A program made the translations under genes and the position numbers. The notes under the pieces were generated by a model. That model made no database searches. It was given only the letters and a program-made list of their open reading frames with translations, and had not been told where the DNA came from. A stretch of 64,000 nt of DNA from Trebouxia sp. TZW2008 (Eukaryota > Chlorophyta > Trebouxiophyceae > Trebouxiales > Trebouxiaceae), in the NCBI GenBank assembly GCA_002118135.1, contig BDIU01000351.1:44245-108244 (forward strand). The letters are read 5' to 3'. Positions 1-10,414 of this stretch are shown piece after piece (position 1 is the first letter of the stretch; each line of letters starts with the position of its first letter).

Positions 1-3000
1 AGTAGTGATCAGATTACATGACACCTCCCACAGCATGCATCAGGCAGCACCTGATTGGTGAAAGATGTAGGTCAATGCAACAAAGGCACCAGCCCAGATT
101 CAGTACAGAGTAGGGTCCTTGGTGAAGACATGCCAGACAGCATCAGCATCAGCAATTGGATACGCATGCGTTGAACAGAAATGAACAGGCGTCAGGCAGC
201 CCAAATATTAGCATGAGACCTGTGATGAGTAGGATGGACATGCTATGTAGCAAGCATTGGCAGGGTCGTAGAATGATGAGTGCAGGGTACCCACCAGCTG
301 CAGGTGGGGTGGGGTGGGATGGACCAGCCTGTGAGCCAGAAGCTCTCCTCTCTGCTAATGCCTGGCTGTGCTCAAACACATCCATGCCGGCTGCTGTTGC
401 CTGCTGTGCCTGCTGAGCCAGCTGCTCAGCAGCAGCTGCCGGCGCAGTAAGCTGTCCATCACGCTGTGAATCTGTCTTTGCCTCAGCATGCTTCTGGGCA
501 GTAGCTGCCTTGGTAGCGTCAGACGGGCTTTCAACAGACTGCACTGTAGCTGCAAGAGGGTTAGCAGCAGCAGCTGTGGGGGCCAGAACTGCAGTTGGGG
601 CTGCCTCTGTAGCTGTGGAGGAGGCATACTGGGATTGAGGGGGTTGCTGGGGGGGTTTGGAGGGGCTGGGGGAGGGGTGGGGTGAGGCTGCAGCTCCTGC
701 ATTGGCAGTGTAGCCATATTTGGCCATGAGCTGCTCCAAGGGCATGTTTGCTTCATCCTCCAAATCTGCTAGCTCTGCTGCCTGCATGTAAGGCTTGCTA
801 CTGTGAGTCTATGACCCTGCTAGGTGCATACAAAAGCAACTAACTGCTCCCAACCAACTTTGCATGCCATGATATTGCCAATTGCATAAAAGAAAGATGG
901 GAATGCTGATGACAATGATCTAGACATTGACAGGGATGGATCTCCTGATACGAGTGATCTAGAGCTCAACAAGGATGGCGAGGGCGAGGGCGAGGGTGGG
1001 GATGAGCGTGAGGGCGAGGGCGAGGGCGAGGTTAAGGGCGAGGGCGAGGGCAAACAGTATGACAGCAAGCTTACATGTTGGTCAGAGCCTTCTGCATTTG
1101 CCATACACTCCTCTTCTTCCAGAGTCTGTTCATCATCCACTCCAGGGTCACTCCCAGCTGCTGAGTCAAAGTCAGACTCAGACCTGCCGCTGTCTGAGTC
1201 ATACAATGCCTCTTCAGCCAGGGCCCTTCCGGGCTCTGGCGTACTAGAACCTGCCCCTGGTAAGGCAGCGCGGTGCAGCCCTCCTGGCAGTGCAGGGCTC
1301 AGTTGGTTTGCTGCAGCTGTTTCAGCTGCCAATGCAGCTTCTGGTCTTTCCAGCAGGTCCCGCAAGTCAGCGCTGCTCTGCTCCGATTCTGAGTCAGCTT
1401 CAGGCATTGCTGAGTCCTGAGGTGCTGAGTGAAGGGACATTGAGTCCTGAGCTGCTGAGTCCTGAGCAGAAGTCTTCGGCTGATCTGAGGGCACTGTCTC
1501 TGCAGCTTTGCTTGAATGTGCTTTGCTTGCAGAAGTTTTCTGTCTCTTGCGTGGTGGGTCAATCAACTCTACTGGATCTGATGCTACATTGTCCACCTCA
1601 TTGGTGGAAGGTCCAGCATCATCTGAGTTGGTTTCCTGGGCATTGCCCAAGACGTAGCCATATTGTGCGAGCAGCTGCTCTAGTGGCATGTCTGCTTCAG
1701 CTTCTAAGGAGTTGAGCTCGTTCTTGGTGCCGCCTTCTGCTCTGCTCAAAGCCTGCGTACCCATAGATGGTGTAGGCAGAGAGGACCAAACAAAAGCGGC
1801 AGGCATTTTTGCTTGACGTATTGTCTCACAAGTGGCAGCCTGGATGGACTCATGAAAACAAAGCCTACAACGCCAGCCGCCATCAAATGTACTGCCACAC
1901 TTCACAGGTGATTGGAGGCAAAGGGCACATCCTTGATGCCAGACATTGTGAAATGGAGAAATGTTGAATGTCATAGGCAGCTGGGGTAGCAGCATGGCAT
2001 ACCTCCTCTTCTTCTAACGTGGCTTCATCATCTTCCGATTCCTGCATGCCCACATTGTACTCTGCGCTGCTCGCGTCATCTTGTTCAGACCTCCCAGCTT
2101 CTTCTTCCTCGTCCTCTGACAGCTCGGCTTTGAATTTGGGCAATGAGGCTGTTGTGGCAGCCCTTGCAGCTGAGATGACAGCAGCACTTCTGACTGATGG
2201 CAGACCCTCAGCTTCTGAAACATCCTCTGCATCAATCTGTCCATGAGCTTCTGCAGCAGCTGCTGGTAAGGCAGGGATGGCGGGTGAACCTGTGAGCATG
2301 GGCTGTGCGGCATCGCCACCTGGCAGGGCTGCTGGATCTTCTGCACCTGCAATGTATATTTGAATATGTATGTTGATATGCTGCAAAAACAATGTAGACT
2401 TGGCGAGGTGCGCGCATAGCTCCTCCAACTGAGTCCTCAGGCTGTGCTTGTGAGGAAGAGGCAATTCTCAATGCTGCCAGCATATGCCAGCAACTTGACA
2501 CTACCTAGCACATGTTATGACGCCGCTGTGACAACAGCTCATGTCCACCTACACAACTGTACATGCAGTGCGATGCAATGCAGTGGTGACAACAATTCAA
2601 ATCAGGCATGTAAGGCATCCGAGGTCGCTGAGCATTGCCCTGTACATTGTGTTGCCGTCACTTGACCTTGGCATGACGGTGCTGCTGTGCCCCATCTGCA
2701 TGCATACAACAGATTATTGCACCTGGCACCAGAGGCAGAACAGATACCTGCAAGACGCTGCGCGAGCAATGTGGAGTAGCGCTGGGTCTGGCCCACCAGG
2801 AAGTCCAGGTGCTTGTCCATCACCTCCTTCTTGCGCGCGTTGCTCACCACCTGCTGCTTAAACTGCACCACCCGCTCCACCTTGCGCCAGAACTGCATAG
2901 CCTGCGTAACATTGCCAAGAGTGAGACTGGCATGTGCAGGGCATGCATGTCCTGCTCCTCGTTATTTGGCATCCTGAGAGGCGTGGGCAGATGCTTTGTA

Positions 3001-6000
3001 TGGTGTGATCACCTCAAAAACCCACCTGCATGACGAGTGTACAGGCAAAATTGAACAGATTTTTCATTCAGACATCTGCTTTGGACAGCTAAGCAAGCAG
3101 CGCACCTCTTTGGCAATCCAAGCTGCCCGTCTCTTAAGTTTGAGCATCTCCTCTTTGCGCCGCAGCCGCTCCCGTCCTTCTACATCCAGGTTGGACTTGC
3201 TCACCAGTCTTGCAAAGCGCTTTGCCTGTGCTATCTTCCACCGCCTCTCTCTGCAAGCCAACTTGCATCGGTTCCCCAAAACTGCATTTGAGCCTTGAAC
3301 ATGATGCTCAGAAAAGGGCTGGCAAGGCAGAATTTGAGCTCCATACACCTAGCACCTTTGCTAGAAGTTGTAGCATAGTGATTTCATCAAAGACGTTACA
3401 TTTGAGCTACAATGTCTAATGCTAGAAGACATTGGATGCAATAGGAGACTGTACTTGGAGAACTCCTTGGCCATCCAGTTCATTTCCTCTAGAACATGGT
3501 CCCAGTGCGCTTTGCCACGCTTGGGCTCTGGAAACGCTGGCAGCTGCTTCATGGTGCGGCGGTCATGAATGTCTTGAGCATGCTCTATGACGGCATCCTC
3601 CTGACGCAACTTCTCAGCTGCTGCAGCAGTTTCCTCTTGCACCCTGCGTGACTCAGCGCCTGCATGACATGCAGCAGCAATGTAATTCAGCACCTACATA
3701 GCATGCACCAGTCAATTTCTCTCTCTCTCTCAAACCGATAGATCTGTTGGCAGACAAAACAATGCAGCAGACTTTTGCTGTTGCTATGCACCTGTTCTGC
3801 AGATGCAGGATGGTTGCCATGCAAACAATGACATCTCAACATGACATCAAGCAATGTCCACGATGTCTGCTTTGGCAACGTAGAAACAAGCAACTACATA
3901 CAAAGTACGATCGCAATGAGAGCAGCAACCCCCAGGTTGGAAAGGACGCAGCCGGTAGCTTGTGTGAGTTCTACTGTTGACAACCACAACTTGTGGCAAG
4001 CTGACTTGGGAAGACAGGACCTGGGCCGGGCACCCACCTCATGTGGCAGCCTTGTAACACACATGACTTTTGTTTACATATGGCAGCTGACAAACCTGCT
4101 CGGGTCTTGCGGTCACTAGGGGAAGCTGGCTGTCTGGGTGATCTGGGGGAACTGGGAGACCTGAATTTGGGGGGTGCACCACCTGTTGGGGATCCCACTT
4201 TGGGGGGTGGGGCAGACCCCCCAGACCCCACCTTCAAAGGAGCAGGACCCTGGCAGGCAAGAAAGCGGATGATCAACAGGTCATTGATATAAACTGACAG
4301 AGTTGGGGAGACCTGACTTTGGGGGTTACAGTACCTGTGGGGAAACCCACCATTTGGGATGGACCAGACCCGCCCCCTGACCCCATCTTCACAGGGACAG
4401 GACCCTGGCAGGCATAAACCATCAATACACCAGCAACATGGTGTGCATGGCTTTGTGACTTCAGGACGCTCATCATGAAGTCTACATCTGGCAAGACGCG
4501 GCCCATGCAGAAACGTCTGTTTAGTCTTGAAAGCATAGCTTGCAAGCTCAGTCTTTTGCAATACAGTGGCAGTGCTGGCAAAGGCAGTCAAGCTGCCTGC
4601 TAGCATCAAGCAGAAACTCAACATGTAGCAAGACTGACATCATCAGTGGCAGCAAGCGTAAGAGATACAAACACAGACCTAGTACGCTGACTTCTCTTTG
4701 CAACGACTACATTAGCAAACAAAAGAACTGCCCTTCCATGAAACTGTCCTTACTCAGAGGGACCCACTGCAGCCAGGACGCACTGATTGCTTCCCAGTTG
4801 CATTGTCCTTACGTCAAGAATGTCCTGACATCAAGTGTCCTTACAGGCAAAACTTACTGTAACAGCAACCATATTTATAACTCCGTTACAGGTGATAGGT
4901 CCTGCTGGCATTGAGGTTAACTCACCTTGGTGGAACGCAACACAGGACTCAAGTCTTGCTTGCTGCCAGTGTTGCCGTCTGTCTGTGCTGTTGAGGGTGC
5001 GTGGGTGGCTTCAGATGATGTTGCTGCCTCTGTTGGTGCTGTGACTGCTGCTTCTGGTGATCTGCCAGGGTTTGATGGGCTAGGGCTGTCAGCCTGGCTC
5101 TGCCCTGCATCTGAGATGCGCACTGTCAAGGTCAGTCCACGATCAAAACCTGTCATTCATGAGCAAGCTGCCTTTTGGGCTGGCTCAAGCATGTACAACA
5201 CATCTCTTTGCGCCTCATCTGGACTGCAGCTATCGCTTGATTTTTCTTATCTGGTATCACTGCTGTATGTGAGATATGATGATTGTCATATATTTTAATG
5301 AGTCAGGTCTTGGTGAGCCTTGTCAGGTGGTAACCTGAACAGTTCTGCAGCCTCATGAGCAGTGCCATACCAGCAGAGTTATACAAAAAACTGTTGTACA
5401 AGCAGTAGTATTCAAGCAATGCTGAGTACTGAGTGGCAATTTGCCTTTTGAGTCAGAGTCTGAGACAGAGTAGATCAGCTACAAGCTGTAAGCAGCCACA
5501 ACAAACCAGAAGATGCAGTGGCCGGGCTCGTTTGCTGCTGAGCACTTATCCTATGACTAGCAGCTGTGCTCTCCTTGACCACAGCCAAAGATTGGTATGA
5601 GCAGTTAGACGGGAGAAAAGCAGCCAAGACATACCTGAGGATGCAGTGGCTGGAGCCTTCCCCTGCTAAGCAATTGTCCTCTGACTAGCAGCTGTACTTG
5701 GCCTCCTTGACCACAGTCCAAAAGTGAACACAAACAGTGACACGTATAAAGACAGTCAAGGCACACCTGAAGATGCAGTGGCTGGGCCCTTTTGCTGCTG
5801 AGCAGTCGTCCTCTGACTGGCAGCTGTGCTCTTGTTGCCAGACGCAGAAGCCTTCTGCCTTTGGCTAGGCACTGAATGGCTGGTAGAGGAGCTGTGCTTG
5901 GGCTTTGAGGAGCCAGTAGCGTTGCCTTTTGGACTTGTGGCTTTTGCGATAACAACAGGCTTGCCAGATGCGTCTAGGCTCATCAGCTGATCCTCTGCAC

Positions 6001-6381
6001 CTGCAAGCATCAATTGATGCTGGTCACGTTGGGAGGCCAATGTGTGAGCATCACTGATGCATAGCAACATGGGCATGCATAATGGTGTTATGCTCTGCAA
6101 ACCTGAGCAGGCGGTGCAAGTTGGCCATATCATTTGTTGGCCACAGGTTTGGCAGGTCCAGATTCCCATAGACAGCAAGCGGTGACAATTTGCTGTGGCA
6201 GAGACTTACCAGGCTCAGCCAGAGTTGCACCAGAGCGGAGCCTTCGGCTGCCCGCAGCTGTCTGCTCACGAGTTCGCCTGGCAGGAGGAGGCTCCTTGGG
6301 TTGATCACTGTCACCTGCTGGCTCTGTTGCAGCGGGAGTGCTGTCAGCTGGTCCCGTCTCAGCAGGTGATATTTCATGACC
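1..6381 (-). CDS. PIE1: SWR1-type chromatin remodelling ATPase (PIE1/SRCAP family), N-terminal part, truncated by window edge
   Basis: N-terminal third of the ATPase that exchanges H2A for H2A.Z in nuclear chromatin. Ten exons join in consistent phase on the minus strand: 6381-6210, 6000-5767, 5149-4926, 4249-4096, 3659-3455, 3250-3106, 2901-2748, 2346-2003, 1752-1075, 781-295, giving about 930 residues. The HSA domain is split over three exons: HWDHVLEEMNWMAKEF (3659-3455), then ERRWKIAQAKRFARL (3250-3106), then FWRKVERVVQFKQQVV and LVGQTQRYSTLLAQRL (2901-2748). This order matches plant PIE1. Acidic ATLEEEE/QTLEEEE stretches follow, and the motif MPLEQLLAQYGY occurs twice (near 1690 and 740). 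The SNF2 ATPase must lie left of position 1. The first visible exon starts after an acceptor at phase 0, so an upstream exon with the ATG is missing from this model. Exons before the HSA domain are low-complexity (Ser/Pro/Ala-rich) and less certain. Confidence 0.87.
966..1062. repeat. GAGGGC hexanucleotide microsatellite
   Basis: Imperfect repeats of GAGGGC inside the PIE1 intron between the exons ending at 1075 and starting at 781. It reads through as Ser-Pro repeats on the minus strand, but the splice model skips it. Confidence 0.8.
4140..4420 (-). repeat. Duplicated proline/glycine-rich exon of PIE1
   Basis: Two related copies of one exon lie in tandem. The downstream copy (4249-4096) begins GPAPLKVGSGGS, ends in a GTTTGT donor and fits phase 0/1. 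The upstream copy begins GPVPVKMGSGGG after the same CTGCCAG acceptor at about 4406, and then diverges without a donor of the right phase. The exon before both (ending 4926) is phase 0 and could join either acceptor, so this is either an alternative exon or a relic. Confidence 0.6.
4735..4865 (-). repeat. pogo/Tigger-like terminal repeat fragment, copy 2 (inverted)
   Basis: Reverse complement carries CTGTAAGGACACTTGATGTC and GTAAGGACAATGCAACTGGG followed by GACTGCAGTGG-like sequence, collinear with 45232-45400. It lies in a PIE1 intron. Confidence 0.4.
5495..5865 (-). repeat. Three tandem copies of an exon 3' end and donor (PIE1)
   Basis: The 3' part of exon 6000-5767, with its donor and flanking intron, is repeated at about 5715-5630 and 5590-5500, spaced roughly 130 bp. 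The first copy encodes STAASQRTTAQQQKG. The second has an in-frame TAG after ...RTIA. The third reads STAASHRISAQQQTS and ends at a GTTTGT donor but has no recognised acceptor of its own. Splicing 5767 to 5149 skips both extra copies and keeps phase. Confidence 0.65.
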
Positions 6382-7552
6382 CTGTAAGCATAGCAATGAT
6401 GGGTGTCTTGCTCAATCGACGCCTGCTGATCATGTCGCAATTTGCACGAATAGGACAGTCAAACAGTGCAAGGCATGCCAGGTGCTGCGACGATTCGACG
6501 ACAAATCGATGTCGCTTGTCCAGGAGAACAGCTGCAGAGGAAGCATGGGTGTGGTATGAGACACATTTGCAGAGTAGAGGGCAAAGTCCGCATCGCAGGG
6601 GCGCTAGTCGGTCTAGTTGACCTAGCGATCTTACGAGGGCGTTTAAGCCAACTCAGCGGCGTGACTGCCTGAGCGCAAGACTCTAACCTGCGTTTGTGCT
6701 TGTTTTGCTGTCGGCATGACAGACTCCTGACTCCTCAGCCCATCGCGGCAGCAGAGTGAGGTGTGTTCAGCATGTCGTACGCAAAGCAGACGTCACATAC
6801 GCTCCGAAAGTGCTGAGCTAGCTGAACAGCTGACAAGAGCGGAGCAGCCGCTGTGCGACACGGTATTACTGCGGTCCTGCGCCGCGTACGAACAAAATGT
6901 ACAGCACTTTATGAAGCTGATTCTGGTGACTGTGTAGAGTAAAAGGAGGCCAACTTGTCAGCTATTCAAGCCCTATGGCCGGCTGGTCGGCTCACAATAG
7001 ACCCTCAGTTGTAAAACGATGAATGTCGTCGCTCAGCTATACCTGCAGTGCGCTTTGATATGCAGCAACTTTTCGCCTGCGCGGGGCAAAGGAAGTAAGG
7101 CAGGGAGTCCCTCGCAAAGGGGCTTGCCTTTCCATACTTCTTCACATGACTGGAGTGACATGGCCGTTCTGCGCTCAATTCTTCCTCCCGAGAGCCATCT
7201 TGTCAGGCCGCAAAGGCTTTGTGCGAAAGGCTGAAAGCAGCATCAACTTACAAAATGTAGCCCCGGGCCTGCATGCAGCTGGCTCATGATCTTAGCGATT
7301 TTGTGTTTGTTCAATAACTGGGCAAATTTAAATGCCTGCGCTGCATGCAACACATAATCTCTGCACTGTTCAGCGTTGTACCGGTCAGTGCGCATGCATG
7401 TTGATGCCCAACAGGCCTACACATGATAACGACACCGCAGCAGTCTCATCTAGACCTGGCGAAAGAGCAAGCAAGCAACACAGTGCGAAGCAGCATCATT
7501 GCAGCTTGCATCTCGCCACCATCACTGCCAAGACTACGAAAAGCTCTTCACT

Positions 7553-7935
7553 GTCAGTGACTTTGCTGCATGCTGATGCAAGACAGGCCAGACCATCGTC
7601 AAAAATTCAAAGACAAACTGGGGTGAAAAAGCCAGATCAAACCAAAAAAGAAGTCGAGTCATGCCAAAAAATGAGCATGCATATGCAGCTGCAGACTGCC
7701 ACACGGGACAAAAGCCAGCACGATTGCGGCCAGGATTGTCAGTGACCGCGCTGCATGCTGCTGCAAGACAGGCCGGATCATCATCAGAAATTTAGAGACA
7801 GAATCTGATTGAACAAACAAGCCAAGTCAAACCAAACAGATTGGATAAAAACAGCCAAGTCAAACCAAAAACAAGCAAAAAATAAGCATGCAGGGCGCCA
7901 CAAGGGACAAAAGACTCCATTGCGGCCAAAAATTC
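7553..7935. repeat. Tandem duplication, unit about 186 bp
   Basis: Two diverged copies (about 7553-7740 and 7739-7930) share in order: TCAGTGAC, GCTGCATGCTG, CAAGACAGGCC, an A-rich CAAACCAAA tract, GAGCATGC/AAGCATGC, GGGACAAAAG and ATTGCGGCCA. Neither copy looks coding. Confidence 0.6.
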
Positions 7936-7982
7936 CCAGCTCAAAGAAAATTGGTAAAAATTTCGAGTTTTTATTCTGCTTG

Positions 7983-8068
7983 GGCAACCTGCGCCCAAAG
8001 CAATTCGATCATCGCCCCTCAGGACCCGAGGCCACCGTCTTAACCCATTGGGCCAAACGGCATCCTCG
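7983..8068 (-). repeat. Degenerate tRNA-like sequence (tRNA relic or SINE head)
   Basis: Read on the minus strand it contains TGGCCCAATGGGTTAAGACG, a good A-box/D-arm, followed by a possible anticodon hairpin CCTCGGGTCCTGAGG and then GGCGCAGGTTGCCC, which resembles a T-arm with part of the loop deleted. The B box is broken and the acceptor stem does not close, so it is unlikely to be a working tRNA. It lies just upstream of the amidohydrolase gene. Confidence 0.3.
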
Positions 8069-8219
8069 AAGTACAATATAAGTATGCCTTTGGCAGCCTC
8101 CGCGACTGCTTGTGCAAGGCTAAACAGAGGGATGCCACATGTGCGACAGCTGCGCGAGACCGATCGCTCTCAGTTGTTGTGTTGATCAGAGCGTTTGTCC
8201 ATAGCGTAGTGGCCGACGG

Positions 8220-9783
8220 ATGCTGTCGTCGTACTTGGCCGTGATCGCTCTCGTGCTTGGAAGCTTATGTAGTTGTGCAGGTATTTTTGTTGTCAGTCAG
8301 ACAACTGCAGGGCCAAGCTGCAACTAACTATCTAAGCGGACACGGGTTCAATGCAGCCTCCCCGGAGTCGCCCTTTGTTTCAGATGCAGCTGAGCTGCAA
8401 ACCTGGCTTCAGGCCACTTTCACCTCGTTCCATCAGGTCGCAGAGCTATCCTTCCGGGAGAACATCACCAGCTCTCTGATTCAGCAGAATCTAGACAAAC
8501 TTGGCGTTCCTTACCAAGCCGACATTGCTCACACCGGTGTTCGAGCGACGCTGGGCTCTGGCAGCCCATCGGTCTTTCTCCGTGCCGACATCGATGCGCT
8601 GCCTATCACTGAAGACGCCTCACCTGTGCCCAGGTATGTTTCTTTGGGACGTACACGCCAGCAGTCAGCACGTCTTAGTTCGGTGGCAGCTGAACAAGCT
8701 TTGTGCAGTCAGCTTTGAGCCCAAGTTGCAGCGCACCAGTGCCTTGCATTAGCACATCAAGATTGAGGAGGCAAGCTCCTCACAGTCTTGCCTCTTGTTT
8801 AACACAGAGTGCTGCTCTACAGGAGCAATCATGAAGGTGTCATGCATGCATGTGGACACGATGCTCACATCACAATGCTGTTAGGGGCTGCAGCTCTGCT
8901 CAAAAAGCAAGAAGCCAATTTGAGAGGTACAGTTGAGCTGCTCTTTCAGCCTGCAGAGGAAGCTGCAGGGGCTGAGGGCATTCTAGGGGCAGCCAAAGTT
9001 GTGGAAGAGGGCATTCTTGATCGTGCATCAGCCGTGTTTGGGATGCATGTTGACCCATACCTGCCCTCAGGCGTGTTTGCAACTGCCCCTGGTGCAGTAA
9101 TGGCAAGCGAGATCAACTTTGAAGTGACGCTGTTTGGAAGAGGTGGCCATGCTGGAGTGCCACACATGAACGTTGACTGCATCCCATGTGCAGCGTCATT
9201 AGTAAGTGCGCTGCAGACACTTGTGAGCAGGGAGACAGCTCCAACACAAGCTGCTGTGATTGCGGTGAGTCAACTACATGCTGGAAGTGGGCCCTTGCTC
9301 AGCATCACACCAAGTCAGGTCACAATGGCAGGCACAATGCGTACACTTGACCTGTCTGTGGAGCGTGAGCTTAGATCAAGGCTTGAGGACATGGTTGTTG
9401 CGCAAGCAGCCTCATGTCGTTGCACAGCCCAGGTAGATTGGAAGCTACACACCAATCCCCCCTATCCTGTGCTTGTCAATGATGCTCAGTTGGCCAAATT
9501 GGTGAGCAAGGTAGCTTCAACACTGCTTGGCAGCCAGCATGTACGGGTGATGCAACCCATGATGGCCGCAGAAGACTTTGCTTTCTATGCTGAAAAAGCT
9601 CCTGTGTGTTTCAGTACATTAGGGATTAGGAATGACAGTTGTGGGTCTGTGCATGCATTGCACAGTTCACAGTTCAAAATGGACCCCTCAGTGTTGCATT
9701 TGGGGGCAGCCATGCATGCCAGCATTGCTTGGCAATACCTTGCAACAGCCAATGGGCACTTGAGCAACCATGCTGAGTTGTAG
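8220..9783 (+). CDS. M20 peptidase-family amidohydrolase (ILR1/IAA-amino acid hydrolase-like)
   Basis: Metal-dependent hydrolase of N-acyl amino acids; plant relatives release auxin from amino-acid conjugates in the ER. Two exons, 8220-8633 and 8823-9783, joined at phase 2, about 457 aa. Family marks: [19 protein letters not shown] (metal-binding Cys and His), [11 protein letters not shown] (catalytic and metal Glu), [15 protein letters not shown] in the lid domain, and a late LHSSQFKMD with the last metal His. The ATG at 8220 gives a hydrophobic leader ([20 protein letters not shown]) like a signal peptide, but the reading frame shifts by one base near 8282-8287, at a run of five T. With four T the leader runs into the body in frame, so an assembly error is more likely than a 16-nt intron. 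The substrate in an alga cannot be told from sequence. It converges on the aminotransferase gene at 10415. Confidence 0.88.
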
Positions 9784-10414
9784 CCAATGCAATTTTACTT
9801 TGATTGTACACCAAATAAGCTTGTCTGTTTCTACACGTGGCCATTTTTGAAATCGTGCTCTAGCTCTTCTAGTGCATAAAAGCACAGCATGTCACATTTT
9901 TTGAGAGTCACAAGTGGCTGCTTGTTCCCTGTGGGTCTTGTGGGTGTGTTGCATTGCTGCTCTGCAATTTGGCAGTTGCTCTCAGTATTGGCTTTGAACA
10001 TGTGAAACAGACTCATTGGTAATGTTGGAGATTTGCTGTTTCTGTCATTGCCGTTAATTTCATGACAAGTATGTCTGCTGTTTCAATACGGTTCGGGCTG
10101 AGTTGCGGGAGGTGAAACGCTGTTTTGTTTGGCTCTGAGGGATTAGGCATTCATGGTTTTTTGCTACATTGCTAAGCGTGTCAGGCATTGCTCAAGGCTG
10201 ATTTCGGAACTGAACGAACTACTTTGTATGAAATGAATTGGAAATCTAGTTGTAGACATGTCAGTAACAGTACAAGCAGCGAATTCGTGTATGTACGTCA
10301 CAACATCAGATGACCTGGCAAGTGCAGATGCCTAGTTGTGAAGTGCTGAACAGGACTTGACCATGCAAGGGTACATAGACAGAAGAAATGACTGTATGTG
10401 TGAAATTTCTTGCA
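9784..10414. other. Convergent 3' intergenic region
   Basis: Lies between the stop codons of the amidohydrolase (+) and the class V enzyme (-). It should hold both 3' UTRs. I see no ORF with family features, no RNA gene and no clear repeat here. Confidence 0.5.

Larger units (their letters stand above)
6382..8219. promoter_or_regulatory. Divergent intergenic region between PIE1 and the amidohydrolase
   Basis: About 1.8 kb without a supportable protein gene. Two blocks are visibly CpG-rich (about 6470-7150 and 8020-8219) against CpG-poor surroundings, as expected for promoters or 5' ends of the two divergent genes. A TATA-like ATATAAG lies near 8076, about 140 bp before the amidohydrolase ATG. 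The unseen first exon of PIE1 is expected in the left block. The middle (7250-7980) holds a tandem duplication. Confidence 0.4.

Noticed and set aside
149..787. Stand-alone 212-aa minus-strand protein at the left edge
   Set aside because: It begins inside a splice acceptor (TGCAG|GCAGCAGAG) in phase with the upstream PIE1 exon, and continues the SWR1-type motif series.
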